Below, piece after piece: positions 22,587 to 35,517 of a DNA stretch of 64,000 nt (its first letter is position 1; every line of letters begins with the position of its first letter). Position numbers and translations under genes: made by a program. Below the pieces are notes generated by a model. It did no database searches and had not been told where the DNA came from. It was given only the letters and a program-made list of their open reading frames with translations. The stretch comes from Scalesia atractyloides (lineage: Eukaryota; Streptophyta; Magnoliopsida; Asterales; Asteraceae), in the NCBI GenBank assembly GCA_947069175.1, contig CAMTDV010000019.1:74027358-74091357 (forward strand), given 5' to 3'.

Positions 22587-25500
22587 CTAGTCAAGTTGAC
22601 GAACCAATACCTTCTCTTCCGGCTTTGAAAACAACGGAAGGGGAGTGTCGTTTGTCTCGATGAAATCCTTGATCAATTTCGTGACAGCATCTGGTTTTTC
22701 AACGTGCGGGTAATGACCACATTCTGGTATTTGTCGAATTATAGCATTCGGAAGTTCACAATGTAATCGCTGCATCATAATATTACACATGATTAACTTT
22801 AGATGTTAGCCAATATGAGTTAAATGCCATTTTAGTCCCTGTGGTTTGGGCCGTTTTGCCAGTTTAGTCCAAAGGTTTCATTTTTTCGCCAGTGGGTCCA
22901 AAAAGGTTTCATCGTTGCCATTTTAATCCCCTGGGTTAACTTCATTCATTATTTTTGTTAACGAGAAGGGCAATTCAGTCATTTTATTTGTAATTGTGTT
23001 AACTAGAAGAGCAATTCGGCCATATAAAATGACCGAATGCCCTTCTCGTTAACATAAAAAATGGATGAAGTTAACCCAGTGGACTAAAACGGCAACAATG
23101 AAACATTTTTGGACCCACAGGCGAAAAATAAAACCTTTGGACTAAACTAGCAAAATGGCCCAAACCACAAGGACTAAAATGGCATTTAACTCTAGCCAAT
23201 ATTTAACAGTTAGTATGATATAAAGGTACTAACCACTGCTAGCTTGCTGTCGATTATTTGATCATCTTCGCCCCATATTATGAGTGTTTTCTTCAGAATC
23301 TGGTTCGCCATCATAATAAAAAGGGTTAGTATCACTGTTTATGTTAACGGGTTGATTTGGGTTCTTTTGGAACTAACATCTGTAGAACCAATAAAACGAA
23401 CCTGACGTATCTGCGCAGTGACATTGTATCCCCCGCTGTTCATAAAGTCAACCGTTGCTTCCTCCCACCAATCTAATATACAATGTAAGCGTCCTATCTA
23501 GAACAGTTACAAACAGGATAACAAAACATGTATGTCACCGGAGATTGAGGTACTAAATGTCAAAATTGTTTGGGTGCAAAAGGAATACAAGGAACTTACA
23601 CGAGTCCAATCTAAGCACGTATTGAATGATAGGGAATTATATTGCAGAGAAGTAGCAAAAAGGCGCAAGGGAAGCTCTTTAACACAGATACCTGATAAAA
23701 AAAAGTTGTAAAACAAAAAATGTTCATATCATAAGGTGCTCACATATACTATGAAAACTTGTAAGCAGGTTGTAAACTTGCGATCAAGTTTTAAACGGGT
23801 TGGCGGGTTGACCTTGTAAAATTCACTTTTGAATGGGTGATTAAACAGATAAACATTAACACGAGGTTTTAATTAAACGAGTTAAACATGACAACCAAAC
23901 CCCGATAATTTTCCTGGCGGGTCAAAATTGCCACCCCTACATTTATATTTGTAACGAGAAGTTCGAGTTATATAGTTTAACAAGAATCGACCCTAAATCA
24001 TACCGAAATCTTTTGACGACCAAGAGAAACAAAAGGGTCGATTATATATAGGGAAAATGCATCGTGTATTGATATACTCACACTAGCATAAGCTACAAAT
24101 TTTGGTAACCGAGAGAGGGCTCCGGTGCCTTCTGCATAAACACTTGCATCAATCAGTATCAGCTTATCAACCTGGAAAAACATCAAAACAAAATGAAATA
24201 AGACCTTGAACACAACAGCTCCGATAGTAAAAAATGGAGTCAAGAACAGTGTCACTTTATAGAGACTAATTTCGGGCCCGTTGATTTAGGAATAGGTTGC
24301 TTCGCATGTTCTATCTCTAACGGGTCAAACGGGCTGATAGTTGTCCAAACTCCAAAGTGTATTTTTAACGCAAAACCATAAATATTTTTATTGAGTAACA
24401 TGCCAAAATGGTCCCTGAGTTTAGGCCACTTATGCTACTTCAGTCCAAAAATGAAACGTTTTGCATCTGGGTCCCCGAAGTTTCATTTTTGTTGCCATTT
24501 TCATCCAATTGGCAAACTGGGTTAGAATTTTCCATTAGCTACTCCCCTTTTTTTCGGTTTCCTCATTAAAATGAAGGGTATAATCGTCATTTTATGCCAT
24601 AATTTATTTTAATTAAATCAGGAAAACGACAAAAAAGGGAGAAGTTAACAGAATATTCTAACCCGGTTTGCCAATTGGATGAAAATGGCAACAAAAATGA
24701 AACCTCAGGTACCCAGACGCAAAACATTTCATTTTTGGACTGAAGTAGCAAAAATGGCCTAAACTCAGGGACCATTTTGGCATTTTACTCTATTTTTATT
24801 TAGCAAATTAGATTATTGTTGAAATGATACGATTATATAACGGTACTTGACACATCAATTATTTATAAACGAAATAAAGGAAAATGGACAAAAAGTGTTA
24901 CGGGTCAACGCAACCCATTTTGAGCGGTAACAAGAATTTAGGCGTTACCCGTTACCATAAGAATTAGTCTGTACTTACTGCTTCTGGATAGTTGATAGCA
25001 AAATCAATTGCAACTGCTGCTCCAAGACTTGGCCCAACTAGCACCATAGGCCTCCCAATGTAGGACTTCCAGAACTAAATAACAAAAAATAATATAAAAT
25101 AAAACCTATTAATCGAATGGAACCATCGGTTAGAGACCCTAATCTCCATTCATTTCGGCATTCGACAATAATCCATTTCTTATTGCTTTGCATACCATGT
25201 AAATGGGACCCCACAACATGAAAACGATGATTATTTTCTCAACCGAAAAACACATTTTCATTGGGGAAGAATCATGAGTAGTAAACAACGGCTGATAGTC
25301 ATCATCATACTAGTAAATCCCACCAATAGCAAAGCTAAGGTAGGGTCTGAGGAGGGTAAGATGTAGACAGCCTTACCTCTACCCGTTAGGAATAGAGAGG
25401 CTGCTTCCAGTGAGACCCCCGGCTCGATAGTAGTTTTGCATCAAACCTTGGACATAAGGCACATAACCTTCAACAATCGGGACAAAGGCTGATTAGTGCA

Positions 25501-28500
25501 TGTACCCTTTTGTCTTTCAGCTATCAACGTCACCACGTGATGCATGATTAACCGTCCGCCGCTTTTAACGTTATTTTCGCTAAATTAGTAAAATAACGTT
25601 AAAATTAGTGCAATTTCACTTTTGCCCCCCGAGGGCCCACACATATACATTATATGTGCACACTGCAAGCGAGGTTGATAGTTGCTACACGATTTTACCT
25701 GATAAAGGTGATCCCGCTTAGATTCTACGTTACATAGCGGAAGCTTTTCTGATGAAATAAACAAAAAAGAAAAAAAGGATTAAGCAACATTTGATACTAT
25801 AATCCAAATATCCAATATATGAAGATGGAAAAAGATTCGAAAAACAACCCAAATTAGAGAAACCCCATCCTAGAATATCAATCGCCCACGTCTCAAAGCC
25901 AGCCTGCTCAAGAAGCGGAAGTGTGTATCTCCATTCTAGACAAGAGCTGAAGAATAAGCGTTAATTAGCAGTTTAAATAAAGTGCTTAAAATGACAAACG
26001 ATATTGGTTTAAAAAAGTGTGAGGTGCTCCGAGGCATTATGATTCAACATGTGGTTTAGCAAGAATATTTTGCTAAAAGGGGCGCTTTTTTACTATCATT
26101 ACAGATTTCGAAATGGGATTTGTTGCAAATTTAATGGGACAGTTGGACAGTATGCTTTTAGTAAGACACTTACATTGTTGATAAGTCAAAATGAACATAT
26201 TTCGGGTCAATGGGTGTGTACCTGTCAAACCCATGTAGTAGAACAAGTGGATTGGCTGTTTTTTGTATCGTTGGCTTCACGCAGCTACTCATAATACAAT
26301 TGTTTGAGATGGTAAGCTGTGAACAAGATATGATGTGCATTTTCTCACTTTAGTAAATTGAATTGGACGAAACACATGAATGAGAGGTATAACGGATTTA
26401 CGTAGAAGTGTAGAACACATGAATCAACCATACAATTACTTGTTACTATTCAATTATATTCATGAAGTTAAAGTTCAAGAAGTAAATCCCTTTGATAACT
26501 ACACCCCAAAATGCACCTGGCGAGAAGAACCGTGTTAAAAGCCTCCATCCAACACCACCTTCTTCTTTCGATTCCAATGGTTTGGTGATTATGACGCTTA
26601 ATCATCATTACACGTGGGAATCATGACCCATTAAGGTACTTTATTTGTATGCTTGATGGGTTCAATTAGATGTACCCAAATTATATGATGGGTCAAAATG
26701 GGTCATTCTTATGAAACTTGTTGAGTCAGAACGGGTCGAAATGGGCCAGCACCATCCACCGCCACTGTCTACCTACCCCACCACCCTTTTTGTCGTCGTC
26801 ATAAAAACAAATATAGTGAGTGAACCCCCTCTGACCCACCAGTTTTGAACCATACCAAAGTTTGTGACAAAAATAACCGACGTTTTATTCAAAAAAAATG
26901 AACTACTTCACAGAGTCACAAACAGTCTCCTACTAGATGACAGTACTTTTGACAGAATATACCAGAAAAATAATAATAAAAATATTGGGTAAAACGGTTT
27001 GTGTTCGTATCAACCTGCAATTATTTGTGGCGTGTTCAGGAAACAAGAACTTTTTTTTTAACTTTAGGGGTGAGAAGTAAAAAAGAAGTGTACGATCACT
27101 TCGAATGAGGGGCTTGTGAAGGAAGAGTGTGGAAGACGGCATTTCCCAAAGTGATTGATAACGCCAATTAGTACGTTCACAAATGTCATTCCAGCTTTGG
27201 TTGGGTGGTAGAGGCTTTTGCCTCTTGGGAAGAAGACCATGTTTAAATTACGGGCATGGGGTATAGTAGGATTAATTTTTTGTAATTTAGGAGTAGGAAA
27301 ATAGTAACATTCGCCATAAAAAAAATACGCCCATTAATGTTAAGCGTAATATAGGCTCGTAGATCGAAATACAAGAAGACTAAAATTTTTAAACTTCTTC
27401 AGTTATCTAAAGACCTCCAAATAGGAGACAGAAACTTCGGTTCAGGTCAAGAGTGGTATAGACAAAATACAAAATAGCACTACAAATGATCAAAGCTATT
27501 GCAGTTGTAACATCCGGCCCTGATACCAACCAATATTGTCCCGGCAAGGGCAAAGCGTAGTTTGGGCCCGGGGAGCACCCTATTTTTTTCGTTTTGTAGT
27601 GAAAATGTCCCCGAAATTTTTATATGTATTGAGTCCAGACCCCCCCCCCCCCCAATTAAAAGTTCAAGACCCGCCACTAATTGTCCGCAAGAAACTCACA
27701 ACTTTGGTTTTAGTTGCCGAAGGAGGTCACCCATCCGGAACTATTACCACAAAAGCTCACTTAACCGTAGACAGTCTTGAGGCACGCCTAGGCACAAGGT
27801 GACCCCCAAGGCGCATAGGCTTGCACTTCAAACTACAAAAAAGTGAGGGGTTTACATAAAAGAAAAAAAAACCCGCATGAGGTGCAGTCTCGTGTACGAA
27901 AGGTCGTGCACTTTTGTGCATTGTGCGTCTGTTTTAGACCCTATCGCCCAGGGGCGTAGCCTAGAGGGAGGCCGAGGGGGGCGCCCGATCCCCCGAACTT
28001 TTTGCTCAGTAGTGCCCGTATGTCGTTTTCATATAGAATTTTTTAGATATATACGTTTTTGACCCCCCGGTTTTATAATTATTTTGGGTATATACGTTTT
28101 CGACCCCCCGGTCGGAAATCTCAAGCTTCGCCACTGCTATCGCCTCGGTGCACCCTGCGCATTTTAAAACCAAAGACCATAGAGTTCTCCTCTCGTCCAC
28201 AACCAATACGCCCAAAAGGCGTTGGTGCTATCTGAGTCGGGCGATTCATATGATATGACCCAGTACCAAACCATGCATCTAACATAGGGAAAACAATTTT
28301 CCAGACATACATTAATCAATTACAAACCATATATATTCTTATAGTAACATAACATCATGAACAACAAAAATTAATATCCAAATTCCAAAAAGCACATTAC
28401 TAATTCAGTCCATAAGCTCAAAAGTGCATTTGACTTTTTTCCCAAATAGTCAAAAACCAAATCTCACACATATCAAGTTAGGTTGAAAACATTAATGGGA

Positions 28501-28746
28501 CCATTCGTTGAAAATAAGAAAGAGGGTTCCAACTTCCATACTTACCTCGACGGGCAGCCTCTGAATCCTCGAAGCTAGTTTTCGGGCAAACGGGTCTCTA
28601 ATCTTCTGCACTTCTTTCGGCAGAAACGGCGGGAAAACCTCAGCCGACATTCCAATTCCAAACACTCGGAATGACGGCGGCGGCCGCCAATTTGGGGTGT
28701 TTAGCATACCCGTAGGTGGTGAGAAAGAAACCGGAATGGTGAACAT
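22587..28746 (-). CDS. alpha/beta-hydrolase fold protein
   Basis: A ten-exon gene with exons at 28546-28746, 26222-26316, 25849-25946, 25699-25748, 24979-25074, 24084-24171, 23600-23691, 23402-23497, 23234-23299 and 22587-22769. It encodes 354 residues. The first 67 residues are proline-rich and basic without a hydrophobic core, so plastid targeting is possible but unproven. Oxyanion motif HGFD is at 95-98. DILGWGFS follows. The nucleophile elbow GPSLG has Ser164, WGEDD has the acid near Asp285, and CGHYPHVEKP has His313, so the Ser-Asp-His triad is complete. It resembles the plant family of serine hydrolases with unknown substrate. The exon 6/7 join is doubtful. The strong donor AGT|GTGAGT leads to an early stop in exon 7, while the donor two bases upstream (A|GTGTGA) keeps the frame. 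Exon 7 may carry a 1-base deletion (see findings). Introns hold MITEs 3 and 4, hAT MITEs and a SINE-like piece. Confidence 0.86.
22817..23192. mobile_element. Mutator-like MITE 3
   Basis: A 376-bp fold-back element with ends GAGTTAAATGCC and GGCATTTAACTC. It is flanked by the perfect 10-bp repeat TAGCCAATAT (22807-22816 and 23193-23202). It lies in the last intron of the hydrolase gene. Confidence 0.92.
24393..24790. mobile_element. Mutator-like MITE 4
   Basis: A 398-bp fold-back element with ends GAGTAACATGCC and GGCATTTTACTC. It is flanked by TATTTTTATT (24383-24392 and 24791-24800), a perfect 10-bp repeat. It lies in intron 5 of the hydrolase gene. Confidence 0.9.
25318..25450 (+). mobile_element. 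SINE-like fragment (Au-type body)
   Basis: The stretch GGTAGGGTCTGAGGAGGGTA, the following GCCTTACCTCTACCC and AGAGAGGCTGCTTCCAGTGA resemble the conserved body of plant Au-type tRNA-derived SINEs. The tRNA-related head and a clear TSD were not identified. It lies in intron 4 of the hydrolase gene. Confidence 0.5.
27545..27676. mobile_element. possible hAT MITE
   Basis: The left end CAAGGGCAAAGCGTAG and right end AAGACCCGCCACT resemble the ends of the hAT MITE nearby. The flanks ATTGTCCC and ATTGTCCG are alike but offset by one base. A run of about 14 C lies inside. It is in intron 1 of the hydrolase gene. Confidence 0.4.
27949..28136. mobile_element. hAT-type MITE in hydrolase intron 1
   Basis: A 188-bp unit with ends CAGGGGCGTAGCCTAGAG and CTCAAGCTTCGCCACTG (imperfect terminal inverted repeats). 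It is flanked by the perfect 8-bp repeat CTATCGCC (27941-27948 and 28137-28144). A related copy lies at about 54210-54400. Confidence 0.88.
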
Positions 28747-29638
28747 AGTTTAGTTTAAGGAAATGGTGGGGGGAGACAAGAGTGTTGTTGTTTGTATTTA
28801 TGAAAGGTGGTTCACTGCACACAGATTGTTAAACAATGACAGACGTCAAAAGTACTTTGACATGATCGAAGATCATGTTCTACGTCAATAGTAGGAGCCA
28901 CCTCACATATAACTGTATATTTCTGGTTGTGGCCAAACAAAGTATTTATAGAGTGTCCCGTCTATGAACGTGGGCGTTTTCTGGGTGTGTTTACGGTCTG
29001 GTTTTATTAATTTTTTATGAAATTTTTGGATTGGACGGGTAATGACGTTTTTTTCTTTTTTGAGAAAGCTAAAATTGAATTGGTTTATAAATTACCTTTT
29101 TATGGTATGGTCGGTTTAATTTTGACGGCCAGTTCCGAAAGGTAAATCAAACCGAACCGGTCCATTCCTAATCCTAACCGGCCAATTTAGCTCGGTTTGG
29201 GCGGTTCAACGCTAGACAAGGAGGGAGGAGAAATGTCTGTTTTTCTTTTTTTCTTGGAGGGGGAGGGGGAATCAAAAATGTCAAAAGGGTGCGATTTTAG
29301 GCCTTATTGAAACCGTTTCTGACTATGAGAGATGCAAAGCTTAGACAGGTTGGCTTGACCGCTTTTTTAAGCTGTCAATTGTGGATGCTCTTACACTATT
29401 GTACATTTGATGTATGCTTTTGTTTTGTGGTTTAGTTTCTTCAAAATTTGTTAAGTCTCAAAATGTTTGGCATGTATCATTAATAATTGTTAAAAAATAT
29501 GTTTAAACGATGTGTATTGATCACACGTCAAAATTCTTAACAGATTTATTTCATGTAAACATCTGTTGGCCCTTTGTTCAACCATGTTTTCACAAGGATT
29601 ATATTAAAATATCATGTGTAGAAATAATTTTTTTATAA
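28747..29638. other. hydrolase upstream region and spacer
   Basis: This holds the promoter/leader of the hydrolase gene (TATTTATAG-like site at about 28944 on the + strand) and low-complexity sequence with CCGGTT/GGTTTG repeats near 29110-29210. No gene seen. Confidence 0.4.
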
Positions 29639-30012
29639 GAGTTAAATGTTATTTAGTCCATGTGGTTTGAGCCATTTTGTCAGTTTAGTCAAAATGTCTC
29701 ATTTTTCGCATGTGTGTCCAAAAATGTTTTACTATTGCTATTTTAGTCCACTGAGTTAACTTCATTCATTATTTCTGTTAACTATAAGGGCAATTCGGTC
29801 ATTTTATATGGCCGAATTGCCCTTCTAGTTAACAAAATTACATATAAAATGACCAAATTGCTCGTCTCGTTAACATAATTAATGGATGAAGTTAACTCAG
29901 TGGACTAAAATGGCAACGGTGAAATCTTTTTGGACCCAGAAAGAAAAATGAAACATTTGGACTAAACAAGCAAAATGATCCAAACAACAGGAACTAAAAT
30001 GGCAATTAACTC
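29639..30012. mobile_element. Mutator-like MITE 5
   Basis: A 374-bp fold-back element starting GAGTTAAATG and ending CAATTAACTC. It is flanked by TTTTTATAA (29630-29638 and 30013-30021), a perfect 9-bp repeat. It lies between genes. Confidence 0.88.
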
Positions 30013-30021
30013 TTTTTATAA

Positions 30022-32237
30022 AATAATATGTGTAATAATTGCGTATGTGTTTTCTTTTGAAATATTTATTTATGTGTGTGGTACATATTCATGTATTTAT
30101 TTATATTAAACTAGAAGATTGATCGCGCGTTTCGCCCCGATCAACGAAATTCACATGTTATTAATCATATTCACATTTACAATGTGTTAAAAGATGTTCT
30201 TGTCAGTTAAGTCTGTATAACTATCTTATACAAATAACTAATTCACCAAATAAGCTCAATACAATTAATGGTATCATAATTACTACGTTACATGACTTGT
30301 ATCCATATAAATAACCTATCGTATTAAGCCCCTGCGTTGCAGCGGGGACGTAAAACCGTGACAAATAACACCAATGCTACACTATAGCCAACGACCACCA
30401 ACATTGAAGTTGTGGCGTCTTAACGTGGAGAAATTAGACCAACATATAAAATATAGAAAAAAATAATAACTAACCCGATTTAGGACTCGTGCGTTGTGAC
30501 GAACTTATTAAATGGGAAAAATAATAGACGGCGTAAATACACTGAACCACACACGTACGTTCGCTATGTTAACTCGCAAAATTTAGAAAGAAGCGTATAA
30601 AAAAATGTAAAATCGTTGAACCATATACACGCATCGTGCCGTGTTAACTCGCAAAATTTAGAACCAAAGGTAAAACGAAAAATTTTGCAAATATGAAAAA
30701 CATAAGGGAACAAAGTTGAAAGTAAATAAGTTGTGAGGTTAAATTTAAAAAAATAAAAACTTTTGGATTAAACCTACAAAATTAAGTAGTTTTGGGTTTA
30801 AAGTGAAACCTTTTTTCTTTGAAAACCCTCAAAACATGGAATACAACACCTAATGTCTCAACTTGTTGCTAATTTATATGATGTAATAGTAATAGTAATA
30901 TTGATATTTGTATTATAAAATCATATTTATTATTTATAAATAAATATAAATTGGCGTCATACATATATATATATGAAAAAGTTTATTGTTGAAGCACAAG
31001 AAAGAGATGAACTACTAGTTTTATATGTAAAAAAAACTTGTTAAAAATCACTTTTGCAAAGAAAAAAGTCATCTTTTTACAATTTCTTTTTGTAACTTTT
31101 GCATATAAACACAAGTAAAGTAATTCAAATAAAAATAATAACTTTTATAATAAAAATACCTTTTTAAAACTTATTTTTTATTAAAACGGCTTCTACATGT
31201 GTTTATATGCAAAAAATCTTATAAAGATTTGATAAAAAAAACAATTTTACAATTTTTACATGTAAAACTAATTTTGTATGAGTTTTTATACATGTTTTAC
31301 CAATGGTTTCCCACTTCTTTATTTTTGTAGTTCTCTAATAAACTCAACTCTTTATATATATCAGCAGAACTAGAACTTTTCTATTAGAAAAATCATACTA
31401 TAATTTACTATACATACAAAATACAGATGAGGGAATAGCGTCAGGCAGATGGTCTGACACTTCCCCATTCGACCAACAATTTTATTCTTTTATATTCACT
31501 TTAAATTTACGGTTACGCCCTCAGTTCAAAAATACGATTTTACCCCGATTCAAAATAAAATTATGATTTTACCCTCAGCTAAAAAATACGATTTCGCCCT
31601 CCGTTTCTAATTACGATTTTATCCCCAGATTAAATTTACAATTTTGCCCTAAGTTCAAAATTACGTTCTTGCCCACAATTTAAAATAAAATGATACTTTT
31701 GCCCCCGTCTAAAAATTAAAATTTTGCCATCGGTTCACAATTATGATTTTGTCCCCAGTTCAACATAAAATTATGGTTTTGCCATAGCTTAAAATTACGA
31801 TGTAAGGCCTTTGTTATATATCGAGATTTTATGATAATTTCGCATAAACAAGAATATGTATGCGATTACATGTCCGTACTATGAACCGAGTTTCTTTAAA
31901 ATTTCATAAAAATTTAAAACATTTTAATATATTATCGTTGTTTAGTTTTGTAATGTCTAAACAAATTGCGGAAGCTTGATGTTTGATCGTGTTCGGTTCT
32001 TCGTTGAGCTTGATCGTCATCTGGTGCTTCAATCCATTTCCTATATTTCATAAATTATGAAATATTTTAGTGTTAGGAAGTTTATAACGTAACTAATCGA
32101 ACCCGAAAGCTCAAATAACACTAAACAACATTTTGGCACTTTACCCGCCGTAAGCTATGGCTAGCAAGACATATTCTCAATTGTATTGAAAACCCACATC
32201 TTTGTATCAACACATACCATTGATTTACATTCGATAT
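30022..32237. other. AT-rich spacer with transposon remnants
   Basis: No gene seen. Short GC-rich motifs (TTGATCGCGCGTTTCGCCCC near 30118, TGCGTTGCAGCGGGG near 30331) and a degenerate tandem tract of ACGATTTTACCCCC-like units (about 31480-31800) resemble the tract at 15090-15560. An (AT)n run lies near 30961. Confidence 0.5.
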
Positions 32238-32512
32238 ATTACAACTAGGGCTGGCATAACGGGTCAACCCGACATGTTAAGACACGAACTGTCACACCCT
32301 GACCCGCAACGGAAATGGTAGTCGGGCATGATTGGGTTTTTTTTATCAAAGCTCATGACATTTACTATAAAGTTTCATATTTATTATTTCTTTTTAAAGA
32401 AGAAATTACAATAAACATACAAGCACAACATGTTCAAATACATTTTTCATGACTTCTTTATTTTTCTTTTAAGGCAATTTCCTATGTGTTCCTTGCTTCA
32501 ACCTGTCCACCT

Positions 32513-32973
32513 GTATCATGTGTAAAAATAGGGTTTTTGGTCAACAAAAGTTGGCGAGTGAATCTTATTTAAATATTTGAAAGAATTAGTTATATTGGTT
32601 ATTTGAAAAAAAATATGCATAACCAAATATGAGTATACGTATATGTAAATTAAACCACAAAACACATAATATCAATTAATGCACACGCACACACTAAATG
32701 ATGAACAATGAGATCAAGGCTCAATCAAACGGAGCCGATCTAATGAGGCACCTGATGCTCAACTCGTCTCCAACGAGGAACTGATGGGCCTAATGAATGA
32801 TTTGCACGCAACTTGACAAAATGTAATCACACAACACAACAAACAATATTTACATCACACGTTTAGATCATATAATGGTAATAGCACAAGTTTGAATAAA
32901 CGAAATAAATAAGGCGACACATGATACACCCCAAAACATGAATAAAAAGGGGAATTTGTAAGAATTCACTCAC
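32513..32973 (-). other. interleaved complementary segments (element B 3' LTR)
   Basis: In element order: a (32973-32963, GTGAGTGAATT), b (32927-32917, GTATCATGTGT), a' (32564-32554, GATTCACTCGC), b' (32523-32513, ACACATGATAC). It has the same arrangement as in LTR C and LTR A, with hairpin H2 and a GGCCCATCAGTTCCTCG hairpin between b and a'. Confidence 0.75.
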
Positions 32974-33307
32974 AGTGGGTGCGTTCCTTGGAGTTGATAA
33001 CGATGGCGCATGATTTAAGATTTACTTGATGAAGTAATCTAACCTAAATGATAACACGATAATTCGATAAATATAAACAAATTATTATTTTGATTAGATA
33101 CTTTTTGTTAGATTTCTAGGTTATTTTGTAGTATTTGTTGAGATTTTTAATCCTAAGAAATCTTATTTTTTAAGTGTTTCAAATTGATTTTTAATTAAAA
33201 ATATATATACAAAAATATGAAATGAAATGAAATAAGAAATAAAAAATAAATTAAAAACCTTGTCAGACTGACAAGGTGGGAGTCTGGCCGGTTTTATCAA
33301 GATATTG

Positions 33308-33723
33308 GCAGCGTATAACGGGATTCGAACTTGTGACCTTACGGTTGCGTGCACGCAGCTCTTCCAACTGAGCTACGTGTCTAACCCGTAAGGAATCCGT
33401 TTTTAATTATTCTTATATACTTGTTATAATATTTCAGAAATTTCTTAAATATTAAAAAGATTTTAAAATCCACTGAACCGGTGCATAGACTACGTATCGA
33501 ACCCACGACCATCGACTTAACTTGCACCCAGCCCAACCAACTGGGCTGGGTGGCTAACCCATTTAAAACAAGATTTTTTTACATTTATCATCCTACAGAT
33601 GGTGGACATATTTTGCTTAAAAAATAAACTTTACTCCTGCGATACAGATGAAGACCCGACTCGAACCGGGGACTTAGGCCTCGTGTTTGCACACAGTCCA
33701 CCACTGGACTGTGTGTCTAACCC
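33308..33723 (-). repeat. array of three sense tRNA-like units (element B 3' LTR)
   Basis: Units begin at 33723, 33560 and 33387 on the minus strand (spacing 163 and 173). The hairpin stems are CACACAGTCCA/TGGACTGTGTG, CACCCAGCCCA/TGGGCTGGGTG and CACGTAGCTC/GAGCTGCGTG. Each is followed by a GGTTCGA or AGTTCGA motif. The second stem differs from the first at two base pairs, with both partners changed. Confidence 0.85.
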
Positions 33724-34312
33724 GGCTAAAAACCGATTCTAATTAGATTTATACACTATATCGACTTCATCTTCTTCACCATTAAAACATAAATTGAATC
33801 TGATTTTACCGAATTGTGATCATAATTTCCACTGATTTATAAGATGTTAATAAAACGAAAGGTAATAGATGAATTGTTTACCGAACGGTGATGCTTTTAG
33901 TTTTTCGATGAGGATTCCGGCGAGTGAAAGTATTTCCGACGAGTAGATTTTGATAACAGAGACTTGTAAGAGAGTTTAGCGAGAGTGTGTGTGTTCTAAA
34001 TGGGTTCAAGGGATCACTATTTATAGATGAGGCCAGTAACTTGGATTGAATTTTTGGTTTCGGAAGTTTCGGTCGAAGTTACTGATGGGCGAATGATTTG
34101 CAGATCAAAATTGATTGTGTTTGACCCATGATTGAGTTAATACTCATGATTAAAACGGTTCTCACCGAGTAATTGCAAGGAAAAACGGCAAGTTTGATGA
34201 TTGCTTGATTTATGCGCGGCTGTTTACTGGGCGAGTTTTCCCTTTTGAATTCAGATCAAGATAAACGTAAATATAAAGGATTAATTGACTCGGGTATATC
34301 AGATGTTGTGCA

Positions 34313-34377
34313 GGTGCCGCAGTGGTGTAAGTTGTTTGTGTGTATGATGGGGACCCGGGTTCGAACCCGGTTGCCCC
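34313..34377 (+). other. antisense tRNA-like unit (element B 3' LTR)
   Basis: 65 bases on the + strand, opposite to the element. It starts GGTGCCGCAGTGGTGTAAG (A-box-like) and ends with ACCCGGGTTCGAACCCGGT, a strong T-arm/B-box match. It lacks an anticodon arm. Confidence 0.7.
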
Positions 34378-34588
34378 TTTTCCTTTATTTTCTTATTTTT
34401 GAACTCTTATTTATTAGTATTATTTTTTTTATTCTTTTATTTATTCAATATATTTACATTCTAGTTTATTTATTAACTATAAAAATAGCTAATATAATTT
34501 ATAAAATGAATACATGCGTAGCGAAACATGTAAATTCTAGAATTTTAACGGAGCGGGTTTTGGAACTCGTTTTACGACGAATGTTACA

Positions 34589-35517
34589 GTATCCCCTACT
34601 TTTAGAAATTTCGTCCCGAAATTTAGGTAGAAGTTGTAATAGGGTAAGATACGGGTATTTTCCGAGCATTAAATCTTCACGTTCCCAAGTAAACTCAGGT
34701 CCTCGCTTTTGATTCTGACAAAAGTTTGAATATCTATTAATAGAAAACGGAGGTGTGATGCTTGGATTTGACGATTACATAACCAGAGGAGGGTGAAATT
34801 TTGAGTTCTAAATGAGGCGGTAACGTTCCTAGTAGGGGTTGCATACTCTGCTATAGGAATCGTTTTTTGATGCCTAAAGTATAAAAATGCGAAACATGGA
34901 TAAACAGAGTTACTTGACTAGGTATAATCTCATGCATAAGAGTTTTGAGAGAATTGATACGTTTGAAAAGATAATGTTATATCATAAAACAAAAACTTCA
35001 ACCATGACGATATTAAAACCTACACGGAACTTCTCATAACCACCTAACAATGCTTTTGATCCTTTGACAAAAATACTTATATATAGGAAGTACCAGCGGC
35101 GTATCCACCATATTCTTGTCAAATTTTCATTGGCTTTGTCAGTAAATTATGATTAGTTCTACGTGATTCTAAAATCTACAAAACAAACACAACAACCAAA
35201 GCTTGAGTCTCAAATCTGAAAGAATACATGACTGAATGACGACAATACCTCTCTCGTTTGTTATGATGAAGGGGTCAGTCTATGAAAAAGTGAGACAAAA
35301 CCCAACTTCTTTAAATGATAAGATCGAGATACGTCGTGATGTATGATGATATGAAAGTTAAATCAATGAGTAAAGATATAAAACAAAATGTAATATCAAT
35401 TTGCATTAAAATTCTTGGATACATAAATTCCCAATTTATGACAGGGATACATAAAGATTGAGAAAACATTAAGAACTAGATGGTTGGAGTTGAGTCTTGA
35501 TTCTTGATGAGGGAAGG
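34589..35517 (-). other. element B non-coding interior after gag
   Basis: No open frame of note and no RT, RNase H or integrase motif. It holds one copy of hairpin H1 at 35063-35122. This hairpin is the one amplified seven-fold in element A. Confidence 0.8.

Larger units (their letters stand above)
32290..34588 (-). repeat. element B 3' LTR
   Basis: In element orientation it starts TGTAACATTCG at 34588 and ends GGGTGTGACA at 32290, 2299 bp. A TATA-like CTATAAATAG lies at 34017-34026 (minus strand). Just inside the element, at 34589-34610, the minus strand has a purine-rich AAAAGTAGGGGATAC, the likely polypurine tract. The hairpin H2 sequence is at about 32711-32740. Confidence 0.9.

Noticed and set aside
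27536..27802. Plus-strand proline-rich frame
   Set aside because: It spans a C homopolymer and MITE-like ends in an intron of the opposite-strand hydrolase gene.
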